NCBI GenBank assembly: GCA_035461245.1
Contig: DATHVP010000130.1
Location: forward strand, 1 to 64,000
DNA from: SH-MAG3 sp035461245
Lineage (GTDB): Bacteria; Gemmatimonadota; Gemmatimonadetes; Longimicrobiales; RSA9
Direction: 5' to 3'
DNA length: 64,000 nucleotides
Shown: in pieces, positions 34,950-48,112 of the stretch
Numbering within the stretch: position 1 is the first letter of the stretch
Layout of the letters: every line of letters begins with the position of its first letter
The notes under the pieces: model-generated
Databases searched by the model: none
Seen by the model: only the letters and a program-made list of their open reading frames with translations
What the model was told of the DNA's origin: nothing
Made by a program: the position numbers and the translations under genes

Positions 34950-36296
34950 ATGATGGACATGACAACGCGTCGCGACTTTCTCGTCACCGCCGGCGTGGCC
35001 GGCCTGCTCGGCCGCGCGCTCCCGGCGGCCGCCCGGGGTGTCGGCCAGCCGACCCCACCCGACGCTGCCGGTAGCAATGACGGGCCGCTCCCGGACAGCC
35101 CGTTGGCCGGCCATCCGGAGGACGTAGCCCGGGACGAGCGCTACTGGCGACGTGTGGCGTCACGCTACCGCGTTTCGCGCCGTCCCATCAACCTGGAGGC
35201 AGGTTACTTCGGCGTGATGGCTACGCCGGTGCTGAACGCGTTCCGCCGCAACGCAGACCGGGTGAACCGGGAGGGTTCGGTATTCGCCCGGCGTGAGTAC
35301 GCCACTTACCTGGATGCCGCCCGCCGTCGCACGGCATCGTTCATCGGTGCGGAGCCCGGCGAGGTGGCGTTTTCTCGGAATGCCACGGAGGCGCTGCAGG
35401 CACTGATCGGCCAGTATCGCCTGCTGAAGGCCGGCGACGCGGTCATGTACGCGGACCTGGATTACGGCTCCATGCAGCTTGCCATGAATGCGCTGGCGGC
35501 ACGTGAAGGTGCGGAAGTGGTTCGCATTGAACTCCCGGAACCCGCGTCGCGTGAGTCCGTGATCGACACGTACCAGGCGGCGTTGCGTCGGAACCCGCAC
35601 ACCCGCCTGCTGCTGCTGACGCACACCAACAACAAGACAGGGCTGGTGCACCCGGTGCGGGAGGTCACGGAGCTGGCTCGTGCACGGGGCGTGGACGTCA
35701 TCGTGGACGCGGCGCATTCGTTCGGCCACATGCCGCTGACGGTGGACGACCTCGGCGCCGACTTCATCGGCTTCAACCTGCACAAGTGGATTGGCGCACC
35801 GGTAGGCATCGGCGCGTTCTACATCCGGGGCAGCCGGCTCGATGCTATCGGCAACGCCCACGGCGACGAGACGCCGGAACAGCGCATTGACGGTCGCATC
35901 CACACCGGCACCACCAATTTCGCACTGATGATGACGGTGCCGGCGGCATTCGACTTCCAGGAATCCATCGGCATCCCGCAGAAGGCCGCACGCCTGCGCT
36001 ACCTGCGAGACCGGTGGGTATCGGCAGTGCGGGACGTGCCGGGCGTGGATATCCTGACGCCGGACGAGGCGGGGATGGCGTGTGCCATCACCTCCTTCCG
36101 GCTCCACGGTCGCGGCTCGCGCGAGGACAACGCCGCCCTCGCCCGTGCGCTGCTGGACGAGTTTGACGTATTCACCGTGCAGCGCAACGGGCTGGCCCGG
36201 GGCGACTGCATCCGCGTGACGCCGGCAATCTTCACCATGCCGGCGGAGGTGGACCGGATCGCTGAGGCCATCAGGTCGCTGGCGAGCCGGGGCTAG
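34950..36296 (+). CDS. Tat-exported class V aminotransferase-like protein
   Basis: 448-aa PLP enzyme of the isopenicillin-N-epimerase/cysteine-desulfurase-like fold. N-terminus TTRRDFLVTAGVAGLLG is a twin-arginine signal, unusual for a PLP enzyme but consistent with export of a folded, cofactor-loaded protein. PLP site: DAAHSFGH and GFNLHKWIGAP with Schiff-base Lys279. The substrate is unknown. It follows the dipeptidase gene by 87 bp, so a periplasmic amino-acid or peptide role is plausible. ATG 34959 would also give the full Tat motif. Confidence 0.88.
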   Translation: MMDMTTRRDFLVTAGVAGLLGRALPAAARGVGQPTPPDAAGSNDGPLPDSPLAGHPEDVARDERYWRRVASRYRVSRRPINLEAGYFGVMATPVLNAFRRNADRVNREGSVFARREYATYLDAARRRTASFIGAEPGEVAFSRNATEALQALIGQYRLLKAGDAVMYADLDYGSMQLAMNALAAREGAEVVRIELPEPASRESVIDTYQAALRRNPHTRLLLLTHTNNKTGLVHPVREVTELARARGVDVIVDAAHSFGHMPLTVDDLGADFIGFNLHKWIGAPVGIGAFYIRGSRLDAIGNAHGDETPEQRIDGRIHTGTTNFALMMTVPAAFDFQESIGIPQKAARLRYLRDRWVSAVRDVPGVDILTPDEAGMACAITSFRLHGRGSREDNAALARALLDEFDVFTVQRNGLARGDCIRVTPAIFTMPAEVDRIAEAIRSLASRG

Positions 36297-36562
36297 ACGG
36301 TCCCGCGCCCCTGCGCCTGCGGGTCGGATCCAGCTGCGCCGAATCACTGTCATGCGGGCGGCGAGTGGTCGGATGCCGGCCAGTACGACTGGTTCGCGCA
36401 CTCTCGCGGTCCGCGAAGCGGCGGGGGGTCGGACGCCGGCCCATCCGTAAGCCGCAGCGGTTGCCGCAGCCGGAGGCCGGCCCGCGGCGGACCCCGGCCG
36501 GGTGGTGTCAGGTACCACGAAGTAGCACGGGGGCGCGGTGAAGTGTCGGGGGTGAGAAGCGG

Positions 36563-38647
36563 ATGCGACGACGGATGACTGAACATGCGACGGCGGTAGT
36601 GTCAGCCCTGCTGCTGGCGACCACAGCATCACTCCCGGCGCAGCAGGCCCCGGCCCTCACGGGGCCGATGGGAGCGGGGTGGGACACGGGGCCGGCGCTG
36701 GAGCTGGTGGAGCGATCCGTCGCCCGCCGGGCCCTGCCGCTGGCGGACACACTGCTGCAGCAGTACACGGCGGAAGCCGAGGGCACCGTGCAGTTCCTGC
36801 TGGAGTCGGAGGCGGCGGGTGGGGTGGTGCCGCTGCGGCTGGACCAGGTGGCGGTGGACCTGTACTGGCAGGCGCCCGGGCGGAGCCGGCAGGCGATTCG
36901 CGCGCTGCGCAAACAGGATCTGTTGCCCATACGCCAGTTCCACTACTACGCTGACCGTCTGACGCTGGTGCAGGAGGGCTTCGGCGACCGCATCGCCATC
37001 GGCGATGAGCAGGACGTGCGCGGCGTTCCCCACCCGCTCTCACCGGACGGGCCGCTGCACTACCACTACCGGCTGGCGGACACGCTGACGCTGCACGTGC
37101 CGGGGCTGGGCGCGCCCATCCGCGTGGTGCGCGTGGAGGTGCAGCCGCGTGACGCATCGCTGCCCGGCTTCGTGGGCGACGTATTCGTGGATGCCGAGGC
37201 GGCAACACTGGTGCGCATGCAGTTCACGTTCACGCCGGCGGCGTACGTGGACCCGCGCACGGAGCGGATCCACGTGAACGTGGAGCACGGCCTGTGGGAG
37301 GGGCGCTACTGGCTGCCGTACCGGCAGGAACTGGAGGTGCGGCGGCAGGCGCCGGAGGTGGATTTCGGCGTGTCCACGCTGATCCGGGCGCAGATGACGG
37401 TTCGTGACTACGACTTCGACACGCCTGTCTCCATCCCCGACGGCATGCCACGGATCACTTTTCCCGCTGGTGAGGGCGACGTGTCCCGCTTCAGCGAGAC
37501 GCTGGACGAGGTCGCGGTGCGACAGGGCCTCACCGTGCTGTCGGCGGACGACCTGGCGGCGGGATTCACCGGTCCGCACGCCATGCTGCGCCTGCTGAAC
37601 CGCCAGCCCGACGGGCTGCCCACCCTGCGCTTCCACCTGCCGTCGTTCTCGTCGGTGCTACGGGCAAACCGGGCCGAGGGCGCGGTGGTGGGCGGTGGCC
37701 TGAGCCTGCGGCCGGGCGCCGGCACCCTGGTGACCCTGCACGGTGGCTATGCCTCCGGCCCGGCGCACGCCAGCGTGCGCGTGGCCGCCGCCAGGGCGCT
37801 GGGTGGCGCCACGCTGCACCTGGCGGCTCGCCTCAATGACGTGCAGGAGATCGAGCCGGCACCAGAGGCGGGACTGTTCCTGAACACCGTCTCCACACTG
37901 CTGGCTGGACGGGACTGGACTGATCCGTATTACGTGGATGGCGTCGGTGCGCACCTGCGCGCGGGTAACGCTCGCCTGTGGTGGAGCTCCGGCGTGGATG
38001 TGGAGCGGCATGCGTCAGCGGATGCCGCCTGGACGGACAGCCCGTGGGCCGACGGTGCGCTGCGGCCGGTGCTGCCGGTGGATGCCGGCTCACGCCTGCG
38101 CGCAGTGGCTTCGCTGGGATGGCGGTCGGACGACGTCGCACCCCGCCTGACCGTGAACGCCACAACCTCCGCGGGCGCTTTCGAGGGCGATGCCTTTGCC
38201 ACGCTGCTGGGCCACGCCGCAGCCCGGGTACCGACTCCCGGCGTGCCGGTGAACCTGATGGTGCAGGTGCGTGCCGGGGCCAGCATCGGTGCACTGCCGC
38301 CGCAGCACCTCTACCTGCCCGCCGGCACGCGCACACTGCCCGGCGTCCCGCCCACCACCCTGGCGGGCTCCCGCTTTGCCGCCGCCGGCACCGAACTGTC
38401 GGCGCCGCTGGGGCGGGTCGGCCCGGTGCCGCTGGCGGCCTACGCTGCACTGAACGGCGCCGCCGTCGCAGGCCGCACGCACGTGCCCGAGCAGTGGGAG
38501 GTGAACCGCGGCGCCATTGCCCGGGCCGCCGCCACCGTCGGCCTGAGCGCGTACGGCGGAATTGTCCGCGTAGACTATTCCCATGGCCTGCCCGGCATTG
38601 CGGAATGGCGCGTCCGGGTTGGCCCGGCCATCGCGCCGCTCCTGTGA
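36563..38647 (+). CDS. DUF5686-like outer-membrane barrel protein
   Basis: 694-aa exported protein. After a signal peptide (about 1-26), residues 60-300 match the pattern of DUF5686 N-terminal regions (helical YTAEAEGTVQFLLE, then YRLADTLTLHVPG and GFVGDVFVDAEAATLVRMQFTF). The second half is a run of amphipathic strands ending in VRVGPAIAPLL, as in an outer-membrane beta-barrel. Function unknown. It stands alone in its transcription unit, with a GC hairpin at 38661-38680 after it. Confidence 0.72.
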   Translation: MRRRMTEHATAVVSALLLATTASLPAQQAPALTGPMGAGWDTGPALELVERSVARRALPLADTLLQQYTAEAEGTVQFLLESEAAGGVVPLRLDQVAVDLYWQAPGRSRQAIRALRKQDLLPIRQFHYYADRLTLVQEGFGDRIAIGDEQDVRGVPHPLSPDGPLHYHYRLADTLTLHVPGLGAPIRVVRVEVQPRDASLPGFVGDVFVDAEAATLVRMQFTFTPAAYVDPRTERIHVNVEHGLWEGRYWLPYRQELEVRRQAPEVDFGVSTLIRAQMTVRDYDFDTPVSIPDGMPRITFPAGEGDVSRFSETLDEVAVRQGLTVLSADDLAAGFTGPHAMLRLLNRQPDGLPTLRFHLPSFSSVLRANRAEGAVVGGGLSLRPGAGTLVTLHGGYASGPAHASVRVAAARALGGATLHLAARLNDVQEIEPAPEAGLFLNTVSTLLAGRDWTDPYYVDGVGAHLRAGNARLWWSSGVDVERHASADAAWTDSPWADGALRPVLPVDAGSRLRAVASLGWRSDDVAPRLTVNATTSAGAFEGDAFATLLGHAAARVPTPGVPVNLMVQVRAGASIGALPPQHLYLPAGTRTLPGVPPTTLAGSRFAAAGTELSAPLGRVGPVPLAAYAALNGAAVAGRTHVPEQWEVNRGAIARAAATVGLSAYGGIVRVDYSHGLPGIAEWRVRVGPAIAPLL

Positions 38648-38660
38648 GGGACACGGGACT

Positions 38661-38680
38661 GCGCGGGGCACGCCCCGCGT
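38661..38680 (+). terminator. GC hairpin after the barrel gene
   Basis: 7-bp stem (38662-38668 with 38673-38679) with a CACG loop, 14 bp past the stop. Only a short T-run follows. Confidence 0.45.
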
Positions 38681-38814
38681 TCCGGCGTTAAGCCGCTCGC
38701 CCGCCAGGCGTGCGCCCAGGACGTTGCGGGCCACGGGCTGACGATACTCTGGGCTGGCGCCGCTACGTGTGCTATTTTGCGGTGCATCCGCCGCCCTCGC
38801 CCAAGGACGACAGC

Positions 38815-39546
38815 GTGACCGACCCTTCCGCACGCACGCTCGATGCGTCAGCCTCCGACCCTGGCGACGCCCATACGACCGCCGCCGCAGGCGCGCCCCG
38901 CATCAGCCTGCGCGAGTGGCTGCGGGATCACGATGACCAGTGGCCGTTCGTCGTGGCGTACCTGGGCGCATCCGTGGTGCTCAGCATTTTCATCAGCCTG
39001 TTCTGGCTCCTGGTCGTCATTGCCGTTCACCTTGCCTTCGAGTGCTACCGCCAGTCCCATTACGTCCGGGGGCGCAGCAGCGTGCTGCTGCACGCACTGT
39101 GGGAGGTGAAGCTGGATTTCGGGCTGGCCGCGCTGGCGTTCGCCGTTGCCCTCTACGTCGATGTGATCATGGGCCTGCTGGGCATCCAGTCAGCCGCGCG
39201 GATAGCGCAGGCTACCCGGGTGGGCGCGCGCGCGGCCGCGTGGGAGCGCAACCTGCGCACTTTCCTGCTGACCATAGACGAGGTCACGCGCATCAGCCAT
39301 GCAGCGTACACTCTCGGCATGCGCCGGCGCGGCCGCACCGCAGGGCCGCGCGCCGCGGCCGCGCCGGCGGGTCGGACTGGCGGTATGCCGCCGTGGCGGG
39401 CACGGTGGGGCTGGGGTGACAGGATCGGACTGGCGCTGGTTTCCGCCGGCGTGGTCCTCATCGTGCTGGCGCCGCTGCTGACCCCGCACGACCTGGGTGC
39501 GGCGCTGTCGGTGATCCTCCAGCAGCTGCAGCCTTTCCCGTCGTGA
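38815..39546 (+). CDS. Multi-pass membrane protein of unknown function
   Basis: 243-aa protein. A polar N-terminus is followed by hydrophobic segments at about 45-70, 95-120 and 205-240 (FVVAYLGASVVLSIFISLFW, FGLAALAFAVALYVDVIMG, IGLALVSAGVVLIVLAPLL) separated by an Arg-rich cytoplasmic stretch. No catalytic motif is visible. The GTG at 38815 with AAGGA 7 nt upstream is preferred; the in-frame ATG at 38710 precedes sequence that looks non-coding. Confidence 0.6.
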   Translation: MTDPSARTLDASASDPGDAHTTAAAGAPRISLREWLRDHDDQWPFVVAYLGASVVLSIFISLFWLLVVIAVHLAFECYRQSHYVRGRSSVLLHALWEVKLDFGLAALAFAVALYVDVIMGLLGIQSAARIAQATRVGARAAAWERNLRTFLLTIDEVTRISHAAYTLGMRRRGRTAGPRAAAAPAGRTGGMPPWRARWGWGDRIGLALVSAGVVLIVLAPLLTPHDLGAALSVILQQLQPFPS

Positions 39547-39693
39547 TAGCCCGCTGACTCTGGCGAGCGCCGATAAGGATTACGTTCGCCCCCCGCGCGC
39601 GGCCGAGCACCAGCCCATGCTCATGATGGTGCCTTGATGGCCAGATCTCGTGATACCCTCACCTGACCCCGCAAAGCCACGTCCTCGTCGTTA

Positions 39694-39743
39694 TTGACAC
39701 GACCCAAAGTAGTTTTTAGGTTAGCCTCAAGATTAACTTTGGG
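39694..39743 (+). promoter_or_regulatory. TonB-receptor promoter with DtxR/IdeR-like half-site
   Basis: A consensus -35 TTGACA (39694-39699) and 17-bp spacer lead to TAGGTT (39717-39722). TTAGGTTAGCCT (39716-39727), which covers the -10, matches one half of the DtxR/IdeR iron-box consensus; the other half is poor. The whole is flanked by an 8-bp inverted repeat, CCCAAAGT (39703-39710) and ACTTTGGG (39736-39743). Confidence 0.55.
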
Positions 39744-39755
39744 AAGACGCTGCCA

Positions 39756-41993
39756 GTGATTGGACTGCCTGGGGTCATCATCGTCCTCGCCGGCGCCGCC
39801 GCGACGCCGCCCGCCGCGACGCCGGCGGCCGTGGCCGCCACGCCTGCATCCGTCGTCGAAGGAGTGGTCCGCTCGACGGATGGCTCCCCGCTGCCACACA
39901 CGCACGTCGCACTGGCTGGCACCTACAGGCAAACGATGACGGATGCGGCAGGCCGGTTCGTGTTTCGCAATGTTGCGGCTGGTCGCTATCGCGTCGAAGC
40001 GACGCTGCTGGGATACCGCCCGGCAGGCCGGGACGTCGAGGTTGCCGGGTCCGGGACGACGCGCGTCGAAATAGCACTGCAACCCACGCCTCTCTCCATT
40101 CCGGGCGTGCAGGTCACGGCTACCCCGGGCGGCCGGGACGCACTGGCCACGGCGCAGGCCACTACGCAGCTCTCCGGGCGGCAGCTCGAGCGCAGCCTGG
40201 GCGGCACGGTGGCCCGGACACTGGAAGGCCAGCCGGGTATGGGCGTGCGGTACAACGGCCCGGCGGCGTCAGCCCCGGTACTCCGGGGGATGACTGGCGA
40301 TCGAATCCTGATCCTGCAGGACGGGCAGCGGGTGGGTGACCTGTCGGGCTCCGCCGACGACCACTCGGTGACGGTGGACCCACTTGGAGCGCAGCGCATC
40401 GAGGTGGTGCGGGGCCCGGCGTCGCTGCTGCACGGCACCAATGCCCTGGGCGGTGTGGTGAACGTGATTTCCGGCGACGTGTCCATCTCGGTGCCGCAGT
40501 CGCCGCAGGGGAGCGTGTCCGTGCAGTCGGAGTCCGCGTTCCCGGGGGCGGCCGCATCGGCCCGCGCCATGATCCCGCTGGGCGGGCGGTGGGTGCTGAC
40601 GACGCGCGGTTCCGGCCGCTCCACGGGCGACGCCCGCATCGGCCGCGACGCTGAACTGGGCACTCGGCTGGGGAACACGTTCCACCGCAACGCAGGCGTT
40701 GTGGCGGCCCTCGGCCATGCCGGCGACGGCGTGGCCGGCGGGATCTCCGTTCAGGCTTACACCATGGAGCATGGGGTGCCCCTGCCACCGGGGGAGGACG
40801 ACGAGATCGTGCTGCGGGGACGTCGCCTGACGGCTATCGGCAACGTGGAGCTGCGCACGTCGAGCGCCCGCTTCCCTTCGATCCGGCTGCATGGTTCGGC
40901 CACGGACTATGCCCACGACGAACGGGAGGATGACCACATCGCGATGGCGTTCGGGCTGCGCACGCTGAACCTGGAGGCACGGCTGCGGCAGGCTGCAGGC
41001 CGCCTGGCCGGCGAGGGTGCGTGGGGCGCGAGTGCGCTGTTCCGCAGCTACGTGGCGACGGGCGAGGAGCAGCTCACGGCGCCGGCGGACTCGCGGTCGT
41101 TCGGCGCCTTCACCTACCAGGAGCTGCCGGTGGGTCGCGGGGGCGCAGCGCTGCAGGCGGGTGCGCGGCTGGACCGGTGGGAGATCGCGTCACGTGACGA
41201 CCCCGCGTTCGGCCCCGCACAGCGCCGCAGCTTCACGGCGCTGTCCGGCTCCGCCGGCGCAATCGTGCCGCTGGCGTCGGGCGCGAGCGTGGGCCTGAGC
41301 GCCGCGCGCTCGTTCCGGGCGCCGACGGTGGAGGAGATGTTTTCCCACGCGCTGCATATCGGCACGGCCAGCTACGAGATCGGCGACCCGGACCTGCGCC
41401 CCGAGATCGCCACCGGCGTGGACGCCGTGCTGCGGGTTGCGGGGAGGCGGGTAAGCGCTGAGGCGTCTGCGTACGCGAGCCGGGTAGCGGACTTCGTGTT
41501 CTTCGAGGCCCGGGGCGACACCATCATCGAGGGCGTGCAGTGGCCCGTGCTGGCCTACTCGCAGGGCAGTGCCCGGTTCCGGGGGACGGAAGGTCGCATC
41601 GAATGGGAGGCACGGCCGCACTGGGTGCTGACCATCCAGGGCGACGTCGTCCGGGCCACCCTCTCCGACGGCTCGCCGGTGCCGTTCCTGCCACCCGCCC
41701 GGGTGGGCGGTTCCGTCCGCCGGGACAACGGCCGCTGGACGGTGGGCGCCGGGTTGCGCCACGGGCTGCGGCAGCACCGCGTCGCGGCGGCGGACGAGGT
41801 GCCCACGGACGCGTGGACGCTGCTGGACCTGGATGCCGGCCTGCGGGTGACGCGGGGCGGGCGGGTACACTCCATCACCGTGCGCGCTGACAACGTCATG
41901 GACGTGCTGTACCGGGATGCCGCCAGCCGTATCAAGGACTTCGCACCAAACCCCGGCCGGAACGTGTCCGTGCTTTATCGCGTCTGGTTCTGA
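39756..41993 (+). CDS. TonB-dependent outer-membrane receptor
   Basis: 745-aa receptor. Signal (about 1-25), carboxypeptidase-regulatory-like domain (about 33-110, VEGVVRSTDGSPLPHTHV), plug (about 118-245: VTATPGG, APVLRGMTGDRILILQDG, IEVVRGPASLLHGTNALGG) and a beta-barrel ending in Phe (VSVLYRVWF). An extracellular loop has HGVPLPPGEDDE, a position often His/acid-rich in metal receptors. The ligand is unknown. The promoter suggests iron or other metal control. Start is GTG 39756. Confidence 0.92.
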   Translation: MIGLPGVIIVLAGAAATPPAATPAAVAATPASVVEGVVRSTDGSPLPHTHVALAGTYRQTMTDAAGRFVFRNVAAGRYRVEATLLGYRPAGRDVEVAGSGTTRVEIALQPTPLSIPGVQVTATPGGRDALATAQATTQLSGRQLERSLGGTVARTLEGQPGMGVRYNGPAASAPVLRGMTGDRILILQDGQRVGDLSGSADDHSVTVDPLGAQRIEVVRGPASLLHGTNALGGVVNVISGDVSISVPQSPQGSVSVQSESAFPGAAASARAMIPLGGRWVLTTRGSGRSTGDARIGRDAELGTRLGNTFHRNAGVVAALGHAGDGVAGGISVQAYTMEHGVPLPPGEDDEIVLRGRRLTAIGNVELRTSSARFPSIRLHGSATDYAHDEREDDHIAMAFGLRTLNLEARLRQAAGRLAGEGAWGASALFRSYVATGEEQLTAPADSRSFGAFTYQELPVGRGGAALQAGARLDRWEIASRDDPAFGPAQRRSFTALSGSAGAIVPLASGASVGLSAARSFRAPTVEEMFSHALHIGTASYEIGDPDLRPEIATGVDAVLRVAGRRVSAEASAYASRVADFVFFEARGDTIIEGVQWPVLAYSQGSARFRGTEGRIEWEARPHWVLTIQGDVVRATLSDGSPVPFLPPARVGGSVRRDNGRWTVGAGLRHGLRQHRVAAADEVPTDAWTLLDLDAGLRVTRGGRVHSITVRADNVMDVLYRDAASRIKDFAPNPGRNVSVLYRVWF

Positions 41994-42141
41994 GGCAGCG
42001 GCTGACTCCTGGACGCATGCCACCAATGAACGCGGGCGGCGGGTCGCAGGCATACCGGGTGTGTGAGGCAGGCACGAGCATCTGCTCGCCTGACGTGACC
42101 TCAGTCACTGAACGGGGTTACGCGCCGGCCATGAAGGAAAT

Positions 42142-42169
42142 GGGCGCCGCACCCGATGGTGCGGCGCCC
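42142..42169. terminator. Bidirectional terminator
   Basis: Perfect 12-bp GC stem (42142-42153 with 42158-42169) and 4-nt loop between the convergent TonB-receptor and VPS10-like genes. Confidence 0.7.
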
Positions 42170-42203
42170 GCTTTCACTGCCCGGCTGCCCTGAAACCGCC
42201 GGC

Positions 42204-45419
<3,216 letters not shown>

Positions 45420-45526
45420 CGCCTCACTGGTGCTGTTCGGGGTCGGGCTGGCCGTTCCGGGACCGGAAGCGGCCGGTGGTGCATAGAAGATGCACCGGGG
45501 GCCGGGAAAGTTAAAGAGGCTGCGCG

Positions 45527-45561
45527 GCGCGGCCTTAGCGCCCCGCACAGGGGCGCGGCCT
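45527..45561 (-). repeat. Interspersed GC-rich repeat, copy 3 (inverted)
   Basis: Read on the minus strand it contains GGGGCGCTAAGGCCGCG, the core of the repeats at 29000 and 30298, in the gap between the YczE and VPS10-like genes. Confidence 0.5.
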
Positions 45562-45574
45562 GGCAGCGCCCCTG

Positions 45575-46264
45575 CTAGGCTGCCCGCCTGAGCCGCCGGC
45601 GTCGCCGGCGCGGGATTGGCTGGACACGGGCGGGCGGTGCAGCGTCGAAGACGCGCAGGCCCCACTGAACCGAGTGGCCGATGGTGAGCGTGATTATGAT
45701 GGTGCCGATGCCGACAACGCCACCCATGGTCCAGCCAATGGCGAGGACGCTGAGCTCGATGAGGGTGCGGATCCGGCGAACGGACCAGCCGGTCCGGATG
45801 GTCAGCGCCATCATCAGCCCGTCCCGTGGACCGTGGCCGAAGCCGGCACCGATATAGGCGCCGGAGGCGAGGCCGACCAGGGGCACGGCGATGGCGAAGT
45901 AGCCGAAACCGGCGGCCAGCGACGTCGCATCCGGCACAATGGGCAGCAGCAGGTCGGTGAAGACGCCGATGAAGATCATGTTCAGCACCGTCGCCAGGCC
46001 GGGGCGGATGCCCATGGCCGTGTTCACCACCAGGATCAGGAACCCGGCGACGATGCTGGCGACGCCCACCGTGATCCCGGCCTGCACGTGCAGCCCGTAG
46101 TGGAACGCGTCCCAGGGGCCGAGGCCGAGGTGGCTGCGGATGAAGAGGGCGATGCCGAGGCCCCAGCCGAGCAGGCCGAGGAACAGCTGTATGAGTCGGA
46201 GTGCCACATCGCCGGGTGACCGGCGGGTGGGCTGCTCGCATGTCAGGTTCAGTTCGTTACGCAT
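45575..46264 (-). CDS. YczE/YitT-type membrane protein
   Basis: 229-aa inner-membrane protein with five or six hydrophobic segments. LRLIQLFLGLLGWGLGIALF and GLGPWDAFHYGL at the start and GHGPRDGLMMAL in the middle are typical of the YczE/YyaS/YitT family, whose function is not established. The C-terminus is a very basic Arg tail. The ATG at 46264 lies 6 nt from a -10-like TAGAAT and lacks a ribosome-binding site. Confidence 0.82.
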   Translation of the reverse strand: MRNELNLTCEQPTRRSPGDVALRLIQLFLGLLGWGLGIALFIRSHLGLGPWDAFHYGLHVQAGITVGVASIVAGFLILVVNTAMGIRPGLATVLNMIFIGVFTDLLLPIVPDATSLAAGFGYFAIAVPLVGLASGAYIGAGFGHGPRDGLMMALTIRTGWSVRRIRTLIELSVLAIGWTMGGVVGIGTIIITLTIGHSVQWGLRVFDAAPPARVQPIPRRRRRRLRRAA

Positions 46265-46270
46265 GGGGGG

Positions 46271-46276
46271 ATTCTA
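46271..46276 (-). promoter_or_regulatory. -10 hexamer of a probable leaderless promoter (YczE gene)
   Basis: Minus-strand TAGAAT ends 6 nt before the ATG at 46264; the intervening bases are all C. Same geometry as the response-regulator promoter at 11223. Confidence 0.45.
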
Positions 46277-46376
46277 CCCTGCTGCTGCCGGGTTGAGCCA
46301 GTCCTGCTGGCCGCCGACGGACATGCGGCGTAAGATGGGGCCGATAGCCACAGCCCGCCCCCGAAGGAGGTCCGTC

Positions 46377-47506
46377 ATGAGGCCGTGCGCCGCCGCCGGA
46401 GTCCTTGCCGCCGTGCTGCTCGTGCCTGCCGGGCACGTCGCCGGCCAGGCCGTGCAGTACGATCCCGAACGCATCGATTCGCTCTATGTAAGCAACCGGT
46501 GGGAGGACCACCCCGTCGCCGACTACGCGTTGCATATGGAGCAGAAGGCGCGTACCGACAGCATCTTTGAGGCACGGAGCCGGGGTGTGCTTGACTACCG
46601 CAAGGTCAGCTACCGGAGCCGCGTGGGGGACCTGGATATCCCGGCCTACGTCTATCAGCCGCTGGAGACGCGGGGCGAGCACGGCCACCCGGCGCTGATC
46701 TGGATCCACGGCGGCGTGCACTTCAGCTGGACCGAGACTTACTGGCCGTTCATCGTAGACGCCGTGGAGCGGGGGTACGTGGTCATTGCGCCGGAGTACC
46801 GGGGCAGCACGGGCTACGGCCCGGACTTCCACAACGAGATCGATTACGGCGGCTACGAGGTCGACGACAACATGACGGCGTATGACTGGCTCGTGGAGAA
46901 CCTGCCCCACGTGGATCCGGATCGCGTCGGCATCATGGGCTGGAGCCATGGCGGCTACATCGCCATCCTGGCCGTGACCCGGGAACAACCACACCCCTTC
47001 AAGGCGGCCGTGGCCATGGTGCCCGTCACCAACCTGTTCTTCCGGCTGGCGGACAAGGGGCCGTACTACAACCGGCTTTTCTCGACCCAGAAGCGGATCC
47101 TGGGCATGCCCCACGAGCAGCGGGACATCTACACGGACCGCTCGCCCTACTACCACGTGGAGAAACTGGATGTGCCGCTCCTGGTGCACGTCGCCACCAA
47201 TGACCTCGACGTGACGTTCCGCGAGGCGGAGCCCCTCATCCACAAGCTGAACGCGCTCAAGCCCGAGCTGGCGGAGACGAAGATCTATGTGGATCCGGCA
47301 CCGTGGGGCAACCACGAGGGCCACATGTTCAACCGCCGGGTCGACCCTGAAACGCTCGAACGCGTGGACTCGCCTGCCCAGATCGATTCGTGGAACCGGA
47401 CCTGGAGTTTCCTGGACGAGCACCTCCGCGCCTTCCAGCACGTCCCCGCAGGGGACCGGGCGGCCACCGTGCGTCCCGGGGCGCCCACCCAGCCGGCAGG
47501 GGCTCC

Positions 47507-47510
<4 letters not shown>
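46377..47510 (+). CDS. Prolyl-oligopeptidase-like serine hydrolase, exported
   Basis: 377-aa alpha/beta hydrolase with a Sec signal (about 1-24). Short N-terminal region, then LIWIHGG (oxyanion), EYRGSTGYG, the nucleophile GWSHGGY and a late His in WGNHEGH. It lacks the seven-blade propeller of full S9 peptidases, so it resembles the stand-alone S9 catalytic domain or an acyl hydrolase. Strong AAGGAGG 6 nt before ATG 46377. Its stop overlaps the msrA start (GTGA). Confidence 0.85.
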
Positions 47511-48037
<527 letters not shown>

Positions 48038-48112
48038 GCGCTGACCGTGAGCACGGCTGGGTGCCGGCACGGGGCGGGCGCCTCAACGGTCGGCGGGCCT
48101 GACGGCGCGCGG

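Noticed and set aside
39716..39743. Fur or Zur box at the TonB-receptor promoter
   Set aside because: No GATAATGAT-type hexamer array or Zur-type palindrome is present; the match is to a DtxR/IdeR half-site instead.
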